DNA of 36,933 nt from NCBI GenBank assembly GCA_903944295.1, contig CAJARA010000032.1, positions 1 to 36,933 of the forward strand, given 5' to 3'. Both the position numbers and the translations under genes were made by a program. Shown here one piece after another: positions 23,034 through 31,188 of this stretch (position 1 is the stretch's first letter; each line of letters begins with the position of its first letter). Under the pieces are notes generated by a model. That model was given only the letters and a program-made list of their open reading frames with translations, searched no databases and was not told where the DNA came from. This stretch comes from an uncultured Chloroflexota bacterium (GTDB lineage Bacteria > Chloroflexota > Limnocylindria > Limnocylindrales > Limnocylindraceae).

Positions 23034-23135
23034 CCGCCTCCGCACTGCAAACAGCGCGAGTGCCCGTACGCCCAGCCGTTGGTTGGGGAGACGGGAGGGA
23101 GGGACCCGTTGCCGGGTCAGAAGAGGGAGCGAACC

Positions 23136-26069
23136 ATGGCCGGTTTGGTGGACGCAACGAAGGCAGCCGCAAAGGGGCAGACAGCAAAGGCTGTTGCACT
23201 TCCGCTGGCGCCGTTGAGCTTCGATGGCAAGGGTGTCAAGGGACTCGCCTGGCCACGACGTTGGACCACCGCCGGTATTCATCCGTATGACGAGATTGCA
23301 TGGGAGACGCGCACCGCATCCATCGGCAACGAGAGCGGCAAGAGCGTCTTCGAGCAGAAGGACGTTGAGGTTCCCGCCTCATGGTCACAGCTCGCCACCA
23401 ACGTTGTTGTCTCCAAGTACTTCCGCGGCCATGTTGGAAGTCCTGAGCGAGAGACCAGCGTTCGACAGCTGATCGGTCGCGTCACCGGACAGATCGACGC
23501 ATGGGCTGAGCAGCAGCACTACTTCAAGTCTGATGAAGATCGCAGCGCATTTATTGCAGAGCTGACGCACCTTCTCGTCAATCAGAAGATGGCGTTCAAC
23601 TCGCCCGTCTGGTTCAACGTTGGCGTTGAGGCGCGACCACAGTGCTCCGCCTGTTTCATCAACGGCGTGCAGGACTCAATGTCCTCAATCATGGATCTTG
23701 CCAAGACCGAGGCGATGCTCTTCAAGTTCGGCTCCGGCGCAGGCTCCAACCTCTCCACCATTCGCAGCGCGAAGGAGAAGATGAGTGGCGGCGGGACCGC
23801 ATCCGGTCCTGTCTCGTTCATGAAGGGCTTTGACGCCTTCGCTGGCGTCGTGAAGTCGGGCGGCAAGACACGTCGCGCCGCAAAGATGGTGATCCTTGAC
23901 GTTGCACACCCTGACGTTGTGGAGTTCATCGACTCCAAGGTGAACGAAGAGAAGAAGGCCTGGGCGCTCATTGAGGCCGGTTACGACGCCAGCTTCACCG
24001 GTGAGGCATACGGCTCGATCTTCTTCCAGAACGGCAACCACTCGGTGCGCGTCACCGACGAGTTCATGCAGGCGGTTGAGTCCGACGGCACGTGGCAGAC
24101 ACGCGCCGTTGTGAGCGGCGAGCCGGTGGAGACGCTCAAGGCGCGCGAAGTCTTCCGCAAGATGGCGGAGGCGGCGTGGGTCTGCGGCGACCCAGGGATC
24201 CAGTACGACACCGCCATTAATGACTGGCACACGTCTTCCAACACGGACCGCATCTTTGCGTCGAACCCGTGCTCGGAGTACATGTTCTTGAACGACACGG
24301 CCTGCAACCTGGCCTCGCTGAACTTGATGAAGTTCGTACGCGAGGACGGCGAGTTTGACGTGGAGTCCTTCAAGTACGCCTCGCGACTGACGCTGTTGGC
24401 GCAGGAGATCCTCGTGGACAACTCCTCCTACCCAACGCCGAAGATCGACGAGAACAGCCACCGCTTCCGACCGCTCGGGCTCGGCTACGCCAACCTCGGC
24501 GCGCTCTTGATGAGCCGTGGCCTGGCGTACGACTCGGACGAGGGGCGCGCCTACGCAGGGGCGATCACCTCGATCATGACCGGCGAGGCCTACGTGCAGT
24601 CAGCCGAGACGGCGGCGGCACACGGCGGACCGTTCATTGAGTACAAGAAGAACGAGAAGCCCTTCCTTCGCGTGATCGGCAAGCACCGCGACGCCTCGTA
24701 CAAGATCCCAACGGCAACCCTGCCGAAGGATCTCGCCAAGGCGGCAACGGATGCGTGGGATCGTGCACTGGAGCTCGGCACGGCACACGGCTATCGCAAC
24801 GCCCAGGTGAGCGTGCTCGCCCCTACCGGGACGATCGCCTTCATGATGGATTGCGACACCACTGGCATTGAGCCAGACATCGCACTCATTAAGTACAAGA
24901 AGCTCGTCGGCGAAGGCTTCCTCAAGATCGTCAACCAGACGGTCCCAGAGGCGCTCACCAAGCTCGGCTACAACGCCGAGCAGGTCGCCGCGATCATCAA
25001 GTACATCGACGAGCAGGAGACGATTGAGGGTGCACCAGACCTAAAGGACGAGCACCTCTCCGTCTTTGACTGCGCCTTCAAGGCGAAGAACGGTCAGCGC
25101 TCCATCCAGTACATGGGCCACGTGCGCATGATGGCGGCGGCGCAGCCGTTCCTCTCCGGCGCAATCTCCAAGACGGTGAACATGCCAGAGGCTGCCACCG
25201 CTGCGGAGATTGAGAGCGTCTACCTGGAAGGGTGGAAGCTCGGCCTGAAGGCGATCGCGATCTATCGCGACGGCTCGAAGCGCTCGCAGCCACTCAACAC
25301 CAGCAAGAAGAAGGACGAGCCTGCAGCCAGCAACAACGTGTTGTCGGGCACCGGCGTCACGCGCCGACGACTCCCAGTGGAGCGCACGGCGATCACGCAC
25401 CGCTTCGACATTGGCGGGCAGGAGGGCTACCTCACCGTTGGTCTCTACGAAGACGGCCAGCCGGGTGAGATCTTCCTGAAGATGGCGAAAGAGGGCTCCA
25501 CGGTCAGCGGACTTGTGGACACCTTCGCCACCACCGTCAGCGTTGCGCTGCAGTACGGCGTGCCGCTGCGTGACCTTGTCAACAAGTTTGCGCACGTGCG
25601 CTTCGAGCCGAGCGGCTTCACCGGAAACGCGGAGATCCCGATCGCGAAGTCGATCGTGGACTACGTCTTCCGCTACTTGGGAAGCCGCTTCCTCCCAGAG
25701 TCTGATCGCGCGGCGCTCGGGCTCCAGGAGCGAGCGGATGGTGGACCGGTACTCGGTTCACTCCCATCAACGGTACGCGTTGGCGCAACTGCAGAGTCCT
25801 GCGGTCCAGACTGCACCTGCGGCAAGGGCGGGGGTGCGGCAACCGCCACAACCTCCGCACCGGTTGCGCTGAAGGCCGCGGCGCCGGCCAAGGCAACGGC
25901 CGCAACGGCGCCGGCAACAAGCGGGGCAGGCCAGGTGCTTGCCAGCGCAGGGCTCGGCTTCCAGAACCAGTCGGATGCACCGAGCTGCCCAGAGTGCGGC
26001 GCGATCATGGTGCGAAACGCAGCCTGCTACAAGTGCATGACCTGCGGCACCACCAGCGGCTGCAGCTGA
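23136..26069 (+). CDS. nrdJ: Adenosylcobalamin-dependent ribonucleotide reductase (class II)
   Basis: 977 residues from ATG 23136, preceded by AAGAGGGAGCG; the frame continues upstream through the promoter and is not coding there. It reduces ribonucleotides to deoxyribonucleotides with an oxygen-independent radical from coenzyme B12. Seen: FNSPVWFNVG near the N-terminal core; the redox Cys pair partner in QCSACF; FGSGAGSNLS; the active-site loop SNPCSEYMFLNDTACNLASLNL with N-x-C-x-E; and APTGTIAFMMDCDTTGIEP (phosphate-binding P-T-G-T). The TSCPD domain covers about 750-870. Two Cys-rich tails follow: CGPDCTCG, then a linker rich in Ala/Thr/Pro, then CPECG...CYKCMTCG, the latter a zinc ribbon with the electron-delivering thiols. 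NrdR-type boxes upstream suggest repression when dNTPs are plentiful. Confidence 0.95.
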   Translation: MAGLVDATKAAAKGQTAKAVALPLAPLSFDGKGVKGLAWPRRWTTAGIHPYDEIAWETRTASIGNESGKSVFEQKDVEVPASWSQLATNVVVSKYFRGHVGSPERETSVRQLIGRVTGQIDAWAEQQHYFKSDEDRSAFIAELTHLLVNQKMAFNSPVWFNVGVEARPQCSACFINGVQDSMSSIMDLAKTEAMLFKFGSGAGSNLSTIRSAKEKMSGGGTASGPVSFMKGFDAFAGVVKSGGKTRRAAKMVILDVAHPDVVEFIDSKVNEEKKAWALIEAGYDASFTGEAYGSIFFQNGNHSVRVTDEFMQAVESDGTWQTRAVVSGEPVETLKAREVFRKMAEAAWVCGDPGIQYDTAINDWHTSSNTDRIFASNPCSEYMFLNDTACNLASLNLMKFVREDGEFDVESFKYASRLTLLAQEILVDNSSYPTPKIDENSHRFRPLGLGYANLGALLMSRGLAYDSDEGRAYAGAITSIMTGEAYVQSAETAAAHGGPFIEYKKNEKPFLRVIGKHRDASYKIPTATLPKDLAKAATDAWDRALELGTAHGYRNAQVSVLAPTGTIAFMMDCDTTGIEPDIALIKYKKLVGEGFLKIVNQTVPEALTKLGYNAEQVAAIIKYIDEQETIEGAPDLKDEHLSVFDCAFKAKNGQRSIQYMGHVRMMAAAQPFLSGAISKTVNMPEAATAAEIESVYLEGWKLGLKAIAIYRDGSKRSQPLNTSKKKDEPAASNNVLSGTGVTRRRLPVERTAITHRFDIGGQEGYLTVGLYEDGQPGEIFLKMAKEGSTVSGLVDTFATTVSVALQYGVPLRDLVNKFAHVRFEPSGFTGNAEIPIAKSIVDYVFRYLGSRFLPESDRAALGLQERADGGPVLGSLPSTVRVGATAESCGPDCTCGKGGGAATATTSAPVALKAAAPAKATAATAPATSGAGQVLASAGLGFQNQSDAPSCPECGAIMVRNAACYKCMTCGTTSGCS

Positions 26070-26075
26070 CCCCGG

Positions 26076-27617
26076 GTGAAGATCAACGAGACTCGCACCC
26101 AGCGCCGTAACTGGCGCTGGGTTGCGCTCACCCTCCTCGTCACCTCAACGCTCCTCGCCGCATGCGGCGGTGAGACTGTCGTCTCACCGACTCCGTCGGC
26201 GAGCGCCACAGTCACTGGCTCTATTGAGTGGCAGAGTTGCAAGGATGATCCGATCGTGGGGAACCACCCGGAGATCCGTTGCGCCTCTATTACCGTCCCG
26301 CTCGACTACGCCAACCCGAGTGGACCAACAACAGAGATTGCCCTCGCCATCCTCCCCGCCGCGGATCAGGAGAGCCGCGTTGGTCCTCTGCTTCTGAACT
26401 TCGGCGGACCAGGCTCCTCCGGTATTGACATCCTCGCGGATAACGGGCGCGCAATCGTCCCAGCCGAGATTGGGAATCGCTTTGACCTTGTCACCTGGGA
26501 TCCCCGCGGCGTGCAGCGCAGCCTCCCCGTGGAGTGCCTCACCGACGAAGAGCTGGACACCTGGATTTCGCAGCCCGGCATTGCAGAGAAGCCAACCGCT
26601 ACAGACTGGAACAGCGCGCTCAAGGATGCGCAGTGGTTCGCTGACAAGTGTGAAGCTGGCTCTGGCGACGTGCTCCCCTACATCGGGACGACCGCCTCCG
26701 CTCGCGACATGGAGTCGATCCGCGCCGCGATGGGCGTTGAGACGCTCGACTACCTCGGCTACAGCTACGGCACCTCGCTCGGCGCGGTATACGCCACGCT
26801 CTATCCAAACTCTGTTGGCCATCTGATCCTTGATGGCGCTGTGGACCCTTCGCCTGACGATGACTCTGAGTACGGTGAGCAGGGGGTCTCAATCCAAGGG
26901 GCGCTCGATCGCGTCATGGCCTGGTGCGACGCTGACAGCGACTGCCCGTTCGGCAACGGTGCAACGCGCAAGTCAATGGACAAGCTCTTCGCGCAACTCG
27001 ATGAGAAGCCAGTTGCGATCGATGATGGGCGCTCGGTCAACTCCGTCTTCGCCTGGACCGGCATCATCCTGACGCTCTACAACCGCGACTACTGGGACTA
27101 TGCCGTTCAGGCGCTCGATGAGCTCTCTCAGGGCGACGGTGAGCTGATCGCCCTCCTTGCAGATGCCTACACCGATCGCACGGCGAGCGGCTTCCGCTCC
27201 AACAACATGGAGGCCTTCCCCGCCATCAACTGCACCGATCACCCTTCGAGCACCTCGATTGCGAAGTACCGCGCCATCTACGAGCGCTTCAAGGATCGGG
27301 CCCCAGACTTCGCCTCCGGTCAGGCGGCGAGCGGGCTCCTCTGCGGCGTCTGGCCGAACGTCAACGTTGACCCACTCCCAGCACTCGTCAACGGTGCTGG
27401 CGCGCCACCGATCATGGTGGTTGGCACCACTGGTGACCCAGCCACGCCATACAAGTGGAGCGAAGAGATGGCGAGCGCCCTTGAGAGCGGCTTCCTCCTC
27501 ACCTACGATGGCGAGGGACATACCGCAGTTGGCGGGAAGAGCGAGTGCATTGATAGTGCAGCGATCGCCTTCCTGATTGACGGAACACTCCCGGCCGAAG
27601 GAACGCGCTGCGAGTGA
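26076..27617 (+). CDS. Lipoprotein alpha/beta hydrolase (tripeptidyl-aminopeptidase-like)
   Basis: 513 residues from GTG 26076, six bases after the nrdJ stop. A basic N-terminus and hydrophobic stretch lead to the lipobox LLAAC with Cys30, so the mature protein is lipid-anchored outside the membrane. The hydrolase fold shows LLLNFGGPGSSGIDIL (oxyanion region), LVTWDPRGVQRS, the nucleophile GYSYGTSLG, GDPATPYKWSEEM and GEGHTAVG near the end for the catalytic Asp and His. A C-terminal TAP-like domain is present. Relatives in actinomycetes cleave tripeptides or amino-acid esters. It fits the peptide-use theme of the window. Translation is probably coupled to the neighbours, as the next GTG overlaps its stop. 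Confidence 0.88.
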   Translation: MKINETRTQRRNWRWVALTLLVTSTLLAACGGETVVSPTPSASATVTGSIEWQSCKDDPIVGNHPEIRCASITVPLDYANPSGPTTEIALAILPAADQESRVGPLLLNFGGPGSSGIDILADNGRAIVPAEIGNRFDLVTWDPRGVQRSLPVECLTDEELDTWISQPGIAEKPTATDWNSALKDAQWFADKCEAGSGDVLPYIGTTASARDMESIRAAMGVETLDYLGYSYGTSLGAVYATLYPNSVGHLILDGAVDPSPDDDSEYGEQGVSIQGALDRVMAWCDADSDCPFGNGATRKSMDKLFAQLDEKPVAIDDGRSVNSVFAWTGIILTLYNRDYWDYAVQALDELSQGDGELIALLADAYTDRTASGFRSNNMEAFPAINCTDHPSSTSIAKYRAIYERFKDRAPDFASGQAASGLLCGVWPNVNVDPLPALVNGAGAPPIMVVGTTGDPATPYKWSEEMASALESGFLLTYDGEGHTAVGGKSECIDSAAIAFLIDGTLPAEGTRCE

Positions 27618-28243
27618 ACGCCAGCGCGAAGGCTGGCGTCCCGATTGTTGGCGTCTATGGATCAGCGCGTCTCCCTGAGACGAACGAGCACTACCAGTAC
27701 GCCGTTGAAGTAGGGCGCGCACTCGCCAGCGAGGGATTCACGGTGGCAACTGGCGGATACGCTGGCGTGATGGAGGCGGTCTCCAAGGGCGCTCGCGAAG
27801 TGGGTGGTGAGGTGATCGGCTACACCGTCACCTCATGGGATGGCCTCCCTGCAAATCGCTACGTCACCGAACAGCGCGACAGCACCGATCTCTTTGACCG
27901 ACTACGCAAGTTCTCCGAAGTTGATCTGCTGATTGCCCTTGACGGCGGTCTCGGCACGCTCGCCGAAGTTGCCGTCTCGTGGAACCTGCTACAGGTTGGG
28001 AGTGATGCTCGACCGCTCCTCCTTGTTGGCGAGCAGTGGCAGGCGCTGCACAACTTTGTACGCGAGAAGCTGATCGTTGGCGAAGCAGATCTCAACGTCG
28101 TTCGGCTCCTCCCGGAGGGGAGCACGTCGTCACTCGTTGCCGCAACCGCGTGTGAACTTGTGGGGCAGCGACTCGGGCTCGGCGGCCCGTGGGAGTCGCA
28201 GCAGCGCCCAACAACAGGCGCCACAGCCCCTACTTCGCGATAG
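27614..28243 (+). CDS. LOG-family / TIGR00725-like nucleotide-binding protein
   Basis: 209 residues from a GTG that overlaps the previous stop as GTGA. The Rossmann-like SLOG fold is shown by VGVYGSARLPE (11-21), GGYAGVMEAVSKGA and DGGLGTLAEVAVSWN. The latter is the PGGxGTxxE motif with Pro replaced by Asp. LOG proteins include cytokinin-activating phosphoribohydrolases that cleave nucleoside monophosphates; the TIGR00725 branch is less well understood and often lacks proof of activity. Position between a lipoprotein hydrolase and ThyX hints at nucleotide salvage, but weakly. The last 20 residues look disordered. Confidence 0.8.
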   Translation: MNASAKAGVPIVGVYGSARLPETNEHYQYAVEVGRALASEGFTVATGGYAGVMEAVSKGAREVGGEVIGYTVTSWDGLPANRYVTEQRDSTDLFDRLRKFSEVDLLIALDGGLGTLAEVAVSWNLLQVGSDARPLLLVGEQWQALHNFVREKLIVGEADLNVVRLLPEGSTSSLVAATACELVGQRLGLGGPWESQQRPTTGATAPTSR

Positions 28244-28246
28244 GAT
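28241..28246 (+). promoter_or_regulatory. Putative -10 element for a leaderless zinc-ribbon mRNA
   Basis: TAGGAT ends 6 bases before ATG 28253. It shares its TAG with the stop codon of the LOG gene. The hexamer is identical to that before the 21397 peptide. Confidence 0.5.
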
Positions 28247-28252
28247 CTGCGC

Positions 28253-28483
28253 ATGTCAACTGACCTACAACATGCAGCCCCCGCCGCCCTAGAGGCCACC
28301 ACTCTCCCCGCTAGTGGGGCCGCCGCCAGTGCCGCCACAAACGACTCAGCCAACGCGGACTTCAGTGAGGATCCTGGTCTGGTGATGACGAGCTGCGCCA
28401 ACTGCGGCGCGCAGATGCTCGACCGAAAGTGCAAGTTGATCTGCAGTTGCGGTTACTTCCTCTCCTGCTCGGATTACTACTAA
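28253..28483 (+). CDS. Small zinc-ribbon protein, unknown function
   Basis: 76 residues. The first 42 are Ala/Ser/Thr-rich and probably disordered. The rest holds CANCG, C-K-L-I-C-S-C-G and a final SCSDYY, giving a compact Cys cluster (C48, C51, then C60, C64, C66, C73 by count) suited to one zinc. The protein ends right after the Cys cluster. Small proteins of this kind are found in many free-living bacteria without a known role. No ribosome binding site is present; a -10-like TAGGAT lies 6 bases upstream, so the mRNA is probably leaderless. thyX follows 10 bases later and may be co-transcribed. Confidence 0.65.
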   Translation: MSTDLQHAAPAALEATTLPASGAAASAATNDSANADFSEDPGLVMTSCANCGAQMLDRKCKLICSCGYFLSCSDYY

Positions 28484-28493
28484 GGGTATAGAG

Positions 28494-29333
28494 ATGAGAG
28501 AGAAGAGCGGCATCCCAAAGAACCCAGGGCGGCACGAACTTGGCATGAAGGCCACGATGCTCTTCCCAGACCGAGACATCGTAGAGAAGTCGTATGTGCC
28601 GATCATCTACACGGCCTGCCGCACCTGCTATTCAGAACTTCCGCCAGAAGAGATCTACCGCCGCGCCGTTGCTGGCGAGATCGATCCCACCAAGCAGCGC
28701 GAGCTGGTGAACCGCGTCATTGAGTCTGGCCACGGCAGCACCATTGAGCACATCGTCTTCACCTTCGCTATCACCGGTGTCACTCGAACGCTCAGCCACC
28801 AGCTGGTGCGCCATCGGGCCGGTGTGGCGTTCGATCAGCAGTCACAGCGCTATGTCACCTTCAAGAAGGCGGCCACGATGCTGCCGAGCTCCATCGCAGA
28901 GGCTGATGAGACGGTCCGGGCGCGATTTGAAGAGGCGACGCAGGGGGCGCTTGGGCTCTACGGCGACCTGGTAGAGGCGGGGATCCCAGCAGAGGATGCG
29001 CGCTTCGTCTTCCCGAACGCGACGCGTACGAATCTGATCATGACGGTGAACCTACGCGCCCTCATCCACATGTCGGGCCTCCGCCTCTGCACGATGGCGC
29101 AGTGGGAGATCCGTCGACTCTTCCAGCTGATCCGGCACGAGGTCTTTGCGGTGAGCCCCTTCCTCGGCAGCTTCCTCGCTCCAAAGTGCATCCCGCTCGG
29201 CTACTGCGACGAGGCCGGCAACAAGGATGGCCACTGCCCGATCCGACCACACAAGGACCAGGTGCTCGGCGCCTGGGCCGAGCGTGCCGCCGCCGCAAAG
29301 GCGAACGGCCGCGCCCTCCCGATCGCGGAGTAG
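28494..29333 (+). CDS. thyX: Flavin-dependent thymidylate synthase
   Basis: 279 residues from ATG 28494 (AAGGG upstream); ATG 28545 is an alternative giving 262. It makes dTMP from dUMP with FAD, NADPH and methylene-tetrahydrofolate. Seen: CRTCYSE, SGHGSTIEHIVFTFAITGVTRTLSHQLVRHR, QSQRYV, then NATRTNLIMTVNLRALIHMSGLRLCTMAQWEIR with the substrate-binding N-L-R and R residues. The signature is RHRAGVAFDQQSQRY: eight residues lie between RHR (106-108) and Ser117, where the family pattern is RHR-x7-S, and the usual first Ser is absent. The C-terminal extension with CIPLGYCDEAGNKDGHCP contains three Cys and is unusual. With NrdJ it forms an oxygen-tolerant DNA-precursor module. Confidence 0.92.
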   Translation: MREKSGIPKNPGRHELGMKATMLFPDRDIVEKSYVPIIYTACRTCYSELPPEEIYRRAVAGEIDPTKQRELVNRVIESGHGSTIEHIVFTFAITGVTRTLSHQLVRHRAGVAFDQQSQRYVTFKKAATMLPSSIAEADETVRARFEEATQGALGLYGDLVEAGIPAEDARFVFPNATRTNLIMTVNLRALIHMSGLRLCTMAQWEIRRLFQLIRHEVFAVSPFLGSFLAPKCIPLGYCDEAGNKDGHCPIRPHKDQVLGAWAERAAAAKANGRALPIAE

Positions 29334-29776
29334 CGCGCGCAGCGCTTCGGCACGCCAAAGGGCGAACAAGGTCCAAGGAAGAGTTGCACCCGAAGTGACC
29401 GATCCGATGTCGGGGGCGACGCTTGCACGCCGGTTCCCTTCCGCTGTGGGATCGGATCGAGTCACTCAAGCCGAATGGCCGAGTTCCCTGGCGACCCTCC
29501 GCTCCAACTGCACAAGTAGCCTTATGCGTTGGTGGTCCTTCACCAGCTCTGATCGTTGCCGATCAGTTCGATCCCGTCATCACCGCAGTCCGTTCCGCCT
29601 GGCCGATTGCTCGGTCGGCGGTTTCACCGCTGGCCTCTTCGGGCTGAACGAAGCATCGCAGCCGCACGCGTACGGGTGAAGGGAGTTATCCACCAACTTA
29701 CCGCTCTGTTACGAGGACTTCTCCACGCGAGTGGCGAGGCGAGCGCAGATTGTGGAAAACTCGTCGTGCGCGCTGA
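29334..29776. other. 443-bp convergent gap with inverted repeats, possible structured RNA
   Basis: No supported gene lies between the 3' ends of thyX and moaA. An inverted repeat pairs AGTGACCGATCCGAT (29394-29408) with 29451-29466 over 15 base pairs with one bulged base. Further hairpins: TGGTG/CACCA (29531-29546), CTGATCG-TTGC-CGATCAG (29550-29567), a CCGA-TTGC-TCGG near 29600, GCGGT-TTC-ACCGC near 29620 and CTTCG/CGAAG near 29640. Candidate explanations are a non-coding RNA, a decayed gene or a replication-linked site. A 75-codon frame from TTG 29423 is open but has no support. Confidence 0.45.
29686..29759. other. Cluster of three DnaA-box-like 9-mers
   Basis: TTATCCACC (29686-29694), TTCTCCACG (29719-29727) and TTTTCCACA on the minus strand (29759-29751) each resemble the DnaA box TTATNCACA, with one, two and one mismatches respectively. 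Their starts are 33 and 32 bases apart. No AT-rich unwinding element or dnaA gene is seen nearby. Confidence 0.35.
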
Positions 29777-30841
29777 TTAACCGCCGACGCGGAACATCTC
29801 CACCTTCGGCAGGCGGCTCGCCGTCTCCGCGTCGCGGATCTCTGAATATCGATCATCACGCGCCGACCAGCGGGCGTGGAGCGCATCGTGCAACGCCGCC
29901 GCGTCAGGGTCTGGTCGCAGATATCGCTTCAGGTCGCTCCCCTCTGATGCGAAGAGGCAGGTGTAGAGGTGCCCATCAGCGCTCACACGAGCGCGCGTGC
30001 AGTCGCCGCAGAACGGTGCGCTGACCGACGCGATCAGCCCAATCTCCCCTCCCCCGTCCAGATAGCGATAGCGATTCGCCACCTCACCAGGACGCGATGG
30101 CGCCAACGGCTCCAGCGGATGGAGTGCGTGGAGCTGCGCCAGGATCTCACTCGCCGGCACCACCTCATCCAAGCGCCAGCCGTTCGCTGTCCCAACGTCC
30201 ATGTACTCAATCAGGCGAAGGGTGTGGCCCCCTTCGCGCGCGAACGCCGCAAGCGCCGGCACATCTACATCATTGACGCCGCGGCGGACTACCGCGTTCA
30301 GTTTGATGTTAGTGAATCCAGCAGTGGTTGCCGCAGCGATTCCTTCCAAGACGCACTCAAGGGGAAGTGCGCTCCCTGACATCCGCATGAACGTTGCGGG
30401 GTTCAGCGAGTCGAGCGAGACGGTGATCCGGTTCAACCCCGCGGCGCGGAGCGGTGCGGCGAGCTTGGCGAGCAGCGAGCCATTCGTTGTCAGCGCAAGG
30501 TCGAGTGGCTCACCGCCAAGCGCTCCGCTGGAATCGAGCGCGCGCAGCAGCGCAACAAGTTGCTCCACATCACGGCGAACGAGTGGTTCGCCGCCCGTGA
30601 TCCTCAGTGTCCGCGCGCCGAGCGCCACCAGCTCGCGCGCCACCAGGGCAAGCTCTTCAAAAGTGAGCAGCTCTGCGCGCGGGAGGAAGGCGAAGTCGGG
30701 GCCGAAGATCTCCGCTGGCATGCAGTAGCTGCAGCGGAAGTTGCAGCGATCGGTGACGGAGAGGCGCACGTCACCCAGAGGCCGCCTACGCTGGTCAAGC
30801 AGCGGTACGTTAGCGAGTGGGAGGTTAGAGGCTGATGGCAC
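29777..30841 (-). CDS. moaA: GTP 3',8-cyclase, molybdenum cofactor synthesis
   Basis: 354 residues from GTG 30841. This radical-SAM enzyme makes the first intermediate of molybdopterin from GTP. The N-terminal cluster is C33, C37, C40 in TDRCNFRCSYCMP. ITGGEPLVRRD and VSLDSLNPATF are the SAM-binding and barrel motifs. The C-terminal cluster is CGDCTRARVSADGHLYTC. The protein ends in Gly-Gly, the tail needed by MoaA. No other moa genes are in the window. TAAAGT ends five bases before the GTG and no Shine-Dalgarno is seen, so the mRNA may also be leaderless. Confidence 0.95.
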   Translation of the reverse strand: MPSASNLPLANVPLLDQRRRPLGDVRLSVTDRCNFRCSYCMPAEIFGPDFAFLPRAELLTFEELALVARELVALGARTLRITGGEPLVRRDVEQLVALLRALDSSGALGGEPLDLALTTNGSLLAKLAAPLRAAGLNRITVSLDSLNPATFMRMSGSALPLECVLEGIAAATTAGFTNIKLNAVVRRGVNDVDVPALAAFAREGGHTLRLIEYMDVGTANGWRLDEVVPASEILAQLHALHPLEPLAPSRPGEVANRYRYLDGGGEIGLIASVSAPFCGDCTRARVSADGHLYTCLFASEGSDLKRYLRPDPDAAALHDALHARWSARDDRYSEIRDAETASRLPKVEMFRVGG

Positions 30842-30933
30842 ACCACACTTTACCGCGATTCACCTAGGTCTACTTGAACGGATAGCCTTGAATCCTACTG
30901 CCGCCCGTAACGCATGCCCGCTCGAATCAGAGC

Positions 30934-31182
30934 CTATTCCTCGATTTTATCCATGTAGATCCCGCCCATCCCGAACGTGAGCATGCCATGGATCACGAGT
31001 TCCGTATTGTTTTCAACGCCCAGCTTGGCCATGATACGACTCTTATACGTTGAAACGGTCTTTGCGCTGATTGATAGCTCTTTCGCAATATCCGTGAGGT
31101 GTTTCCCTTGAAGGATGAACTCCATGACCTTGCGCTCGGTTGGCGACAAATCCGGAGTCGTAAGATCTCTCTCTTTTTCCAT
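30934..31182 (-). CDS. Single-domain LuxR-type HTH regulator
   Basis: 82 residues, just the DNA-binding part of a NarL/FixJ-type regulator. LSPTERKVMEFILQGK is helix 1, DIAKELSISAKTVSTYKSRI the helix-turn-helix and MAKLGVENNTELV the last helix. There is no receiver or ligand-binding domain, and none is found upstream in any frame. Its G+C is about half of bases in the parts I counted, clearly below its neighbours, and the codon choice differs (AAA, GAT, ACG). It may have come by transfer. TATGCT ends 6 bases before the ATG, so the mRNA is probably leaderless. A 16-bp near-palindrome upstream may be its own operator. Confidence 0.82.
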   Translation of the reverse strand: MEKERDLTTPDLSPTERKVMEFILQGKHLTDIAKELSISAKTVSTYKSRIMAKLGVENNTELVIHGMLTFGMGGIYMDKIEE

Positions 31183-31188
31183 GGGGTA

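Noticed and set aside
22998..23135. N-terminal extension of NrdJ upstream of ATG 23136
   Set aside because: It would translate across the -35/-10 promoter and leader; the ATG at 23136 has a good ribosome binding site.
23034..23135. Cobalamin riboswitch in the nrdJ leader
   Set aside because: The leader is only about 100 bases and I see no B12-box-like core; a cobalamin riboswitch needs about twice that length.
29423..29647. TTG-started 75-codon frame in the thyX-moaA gap
   Set aside because: Plausible-looking residues, but a rare start codon, an in-frame stop just upstream, no homologue I recognise and third-position composition that does not favour this frame.
29334..29776. RNase P RNA, tmRNA or SRP RNA in the convergent gap
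   Set aside because: The size suited RNase P RNA or tmRNA, but none of their conserved sequence blocks could be found on either strand.
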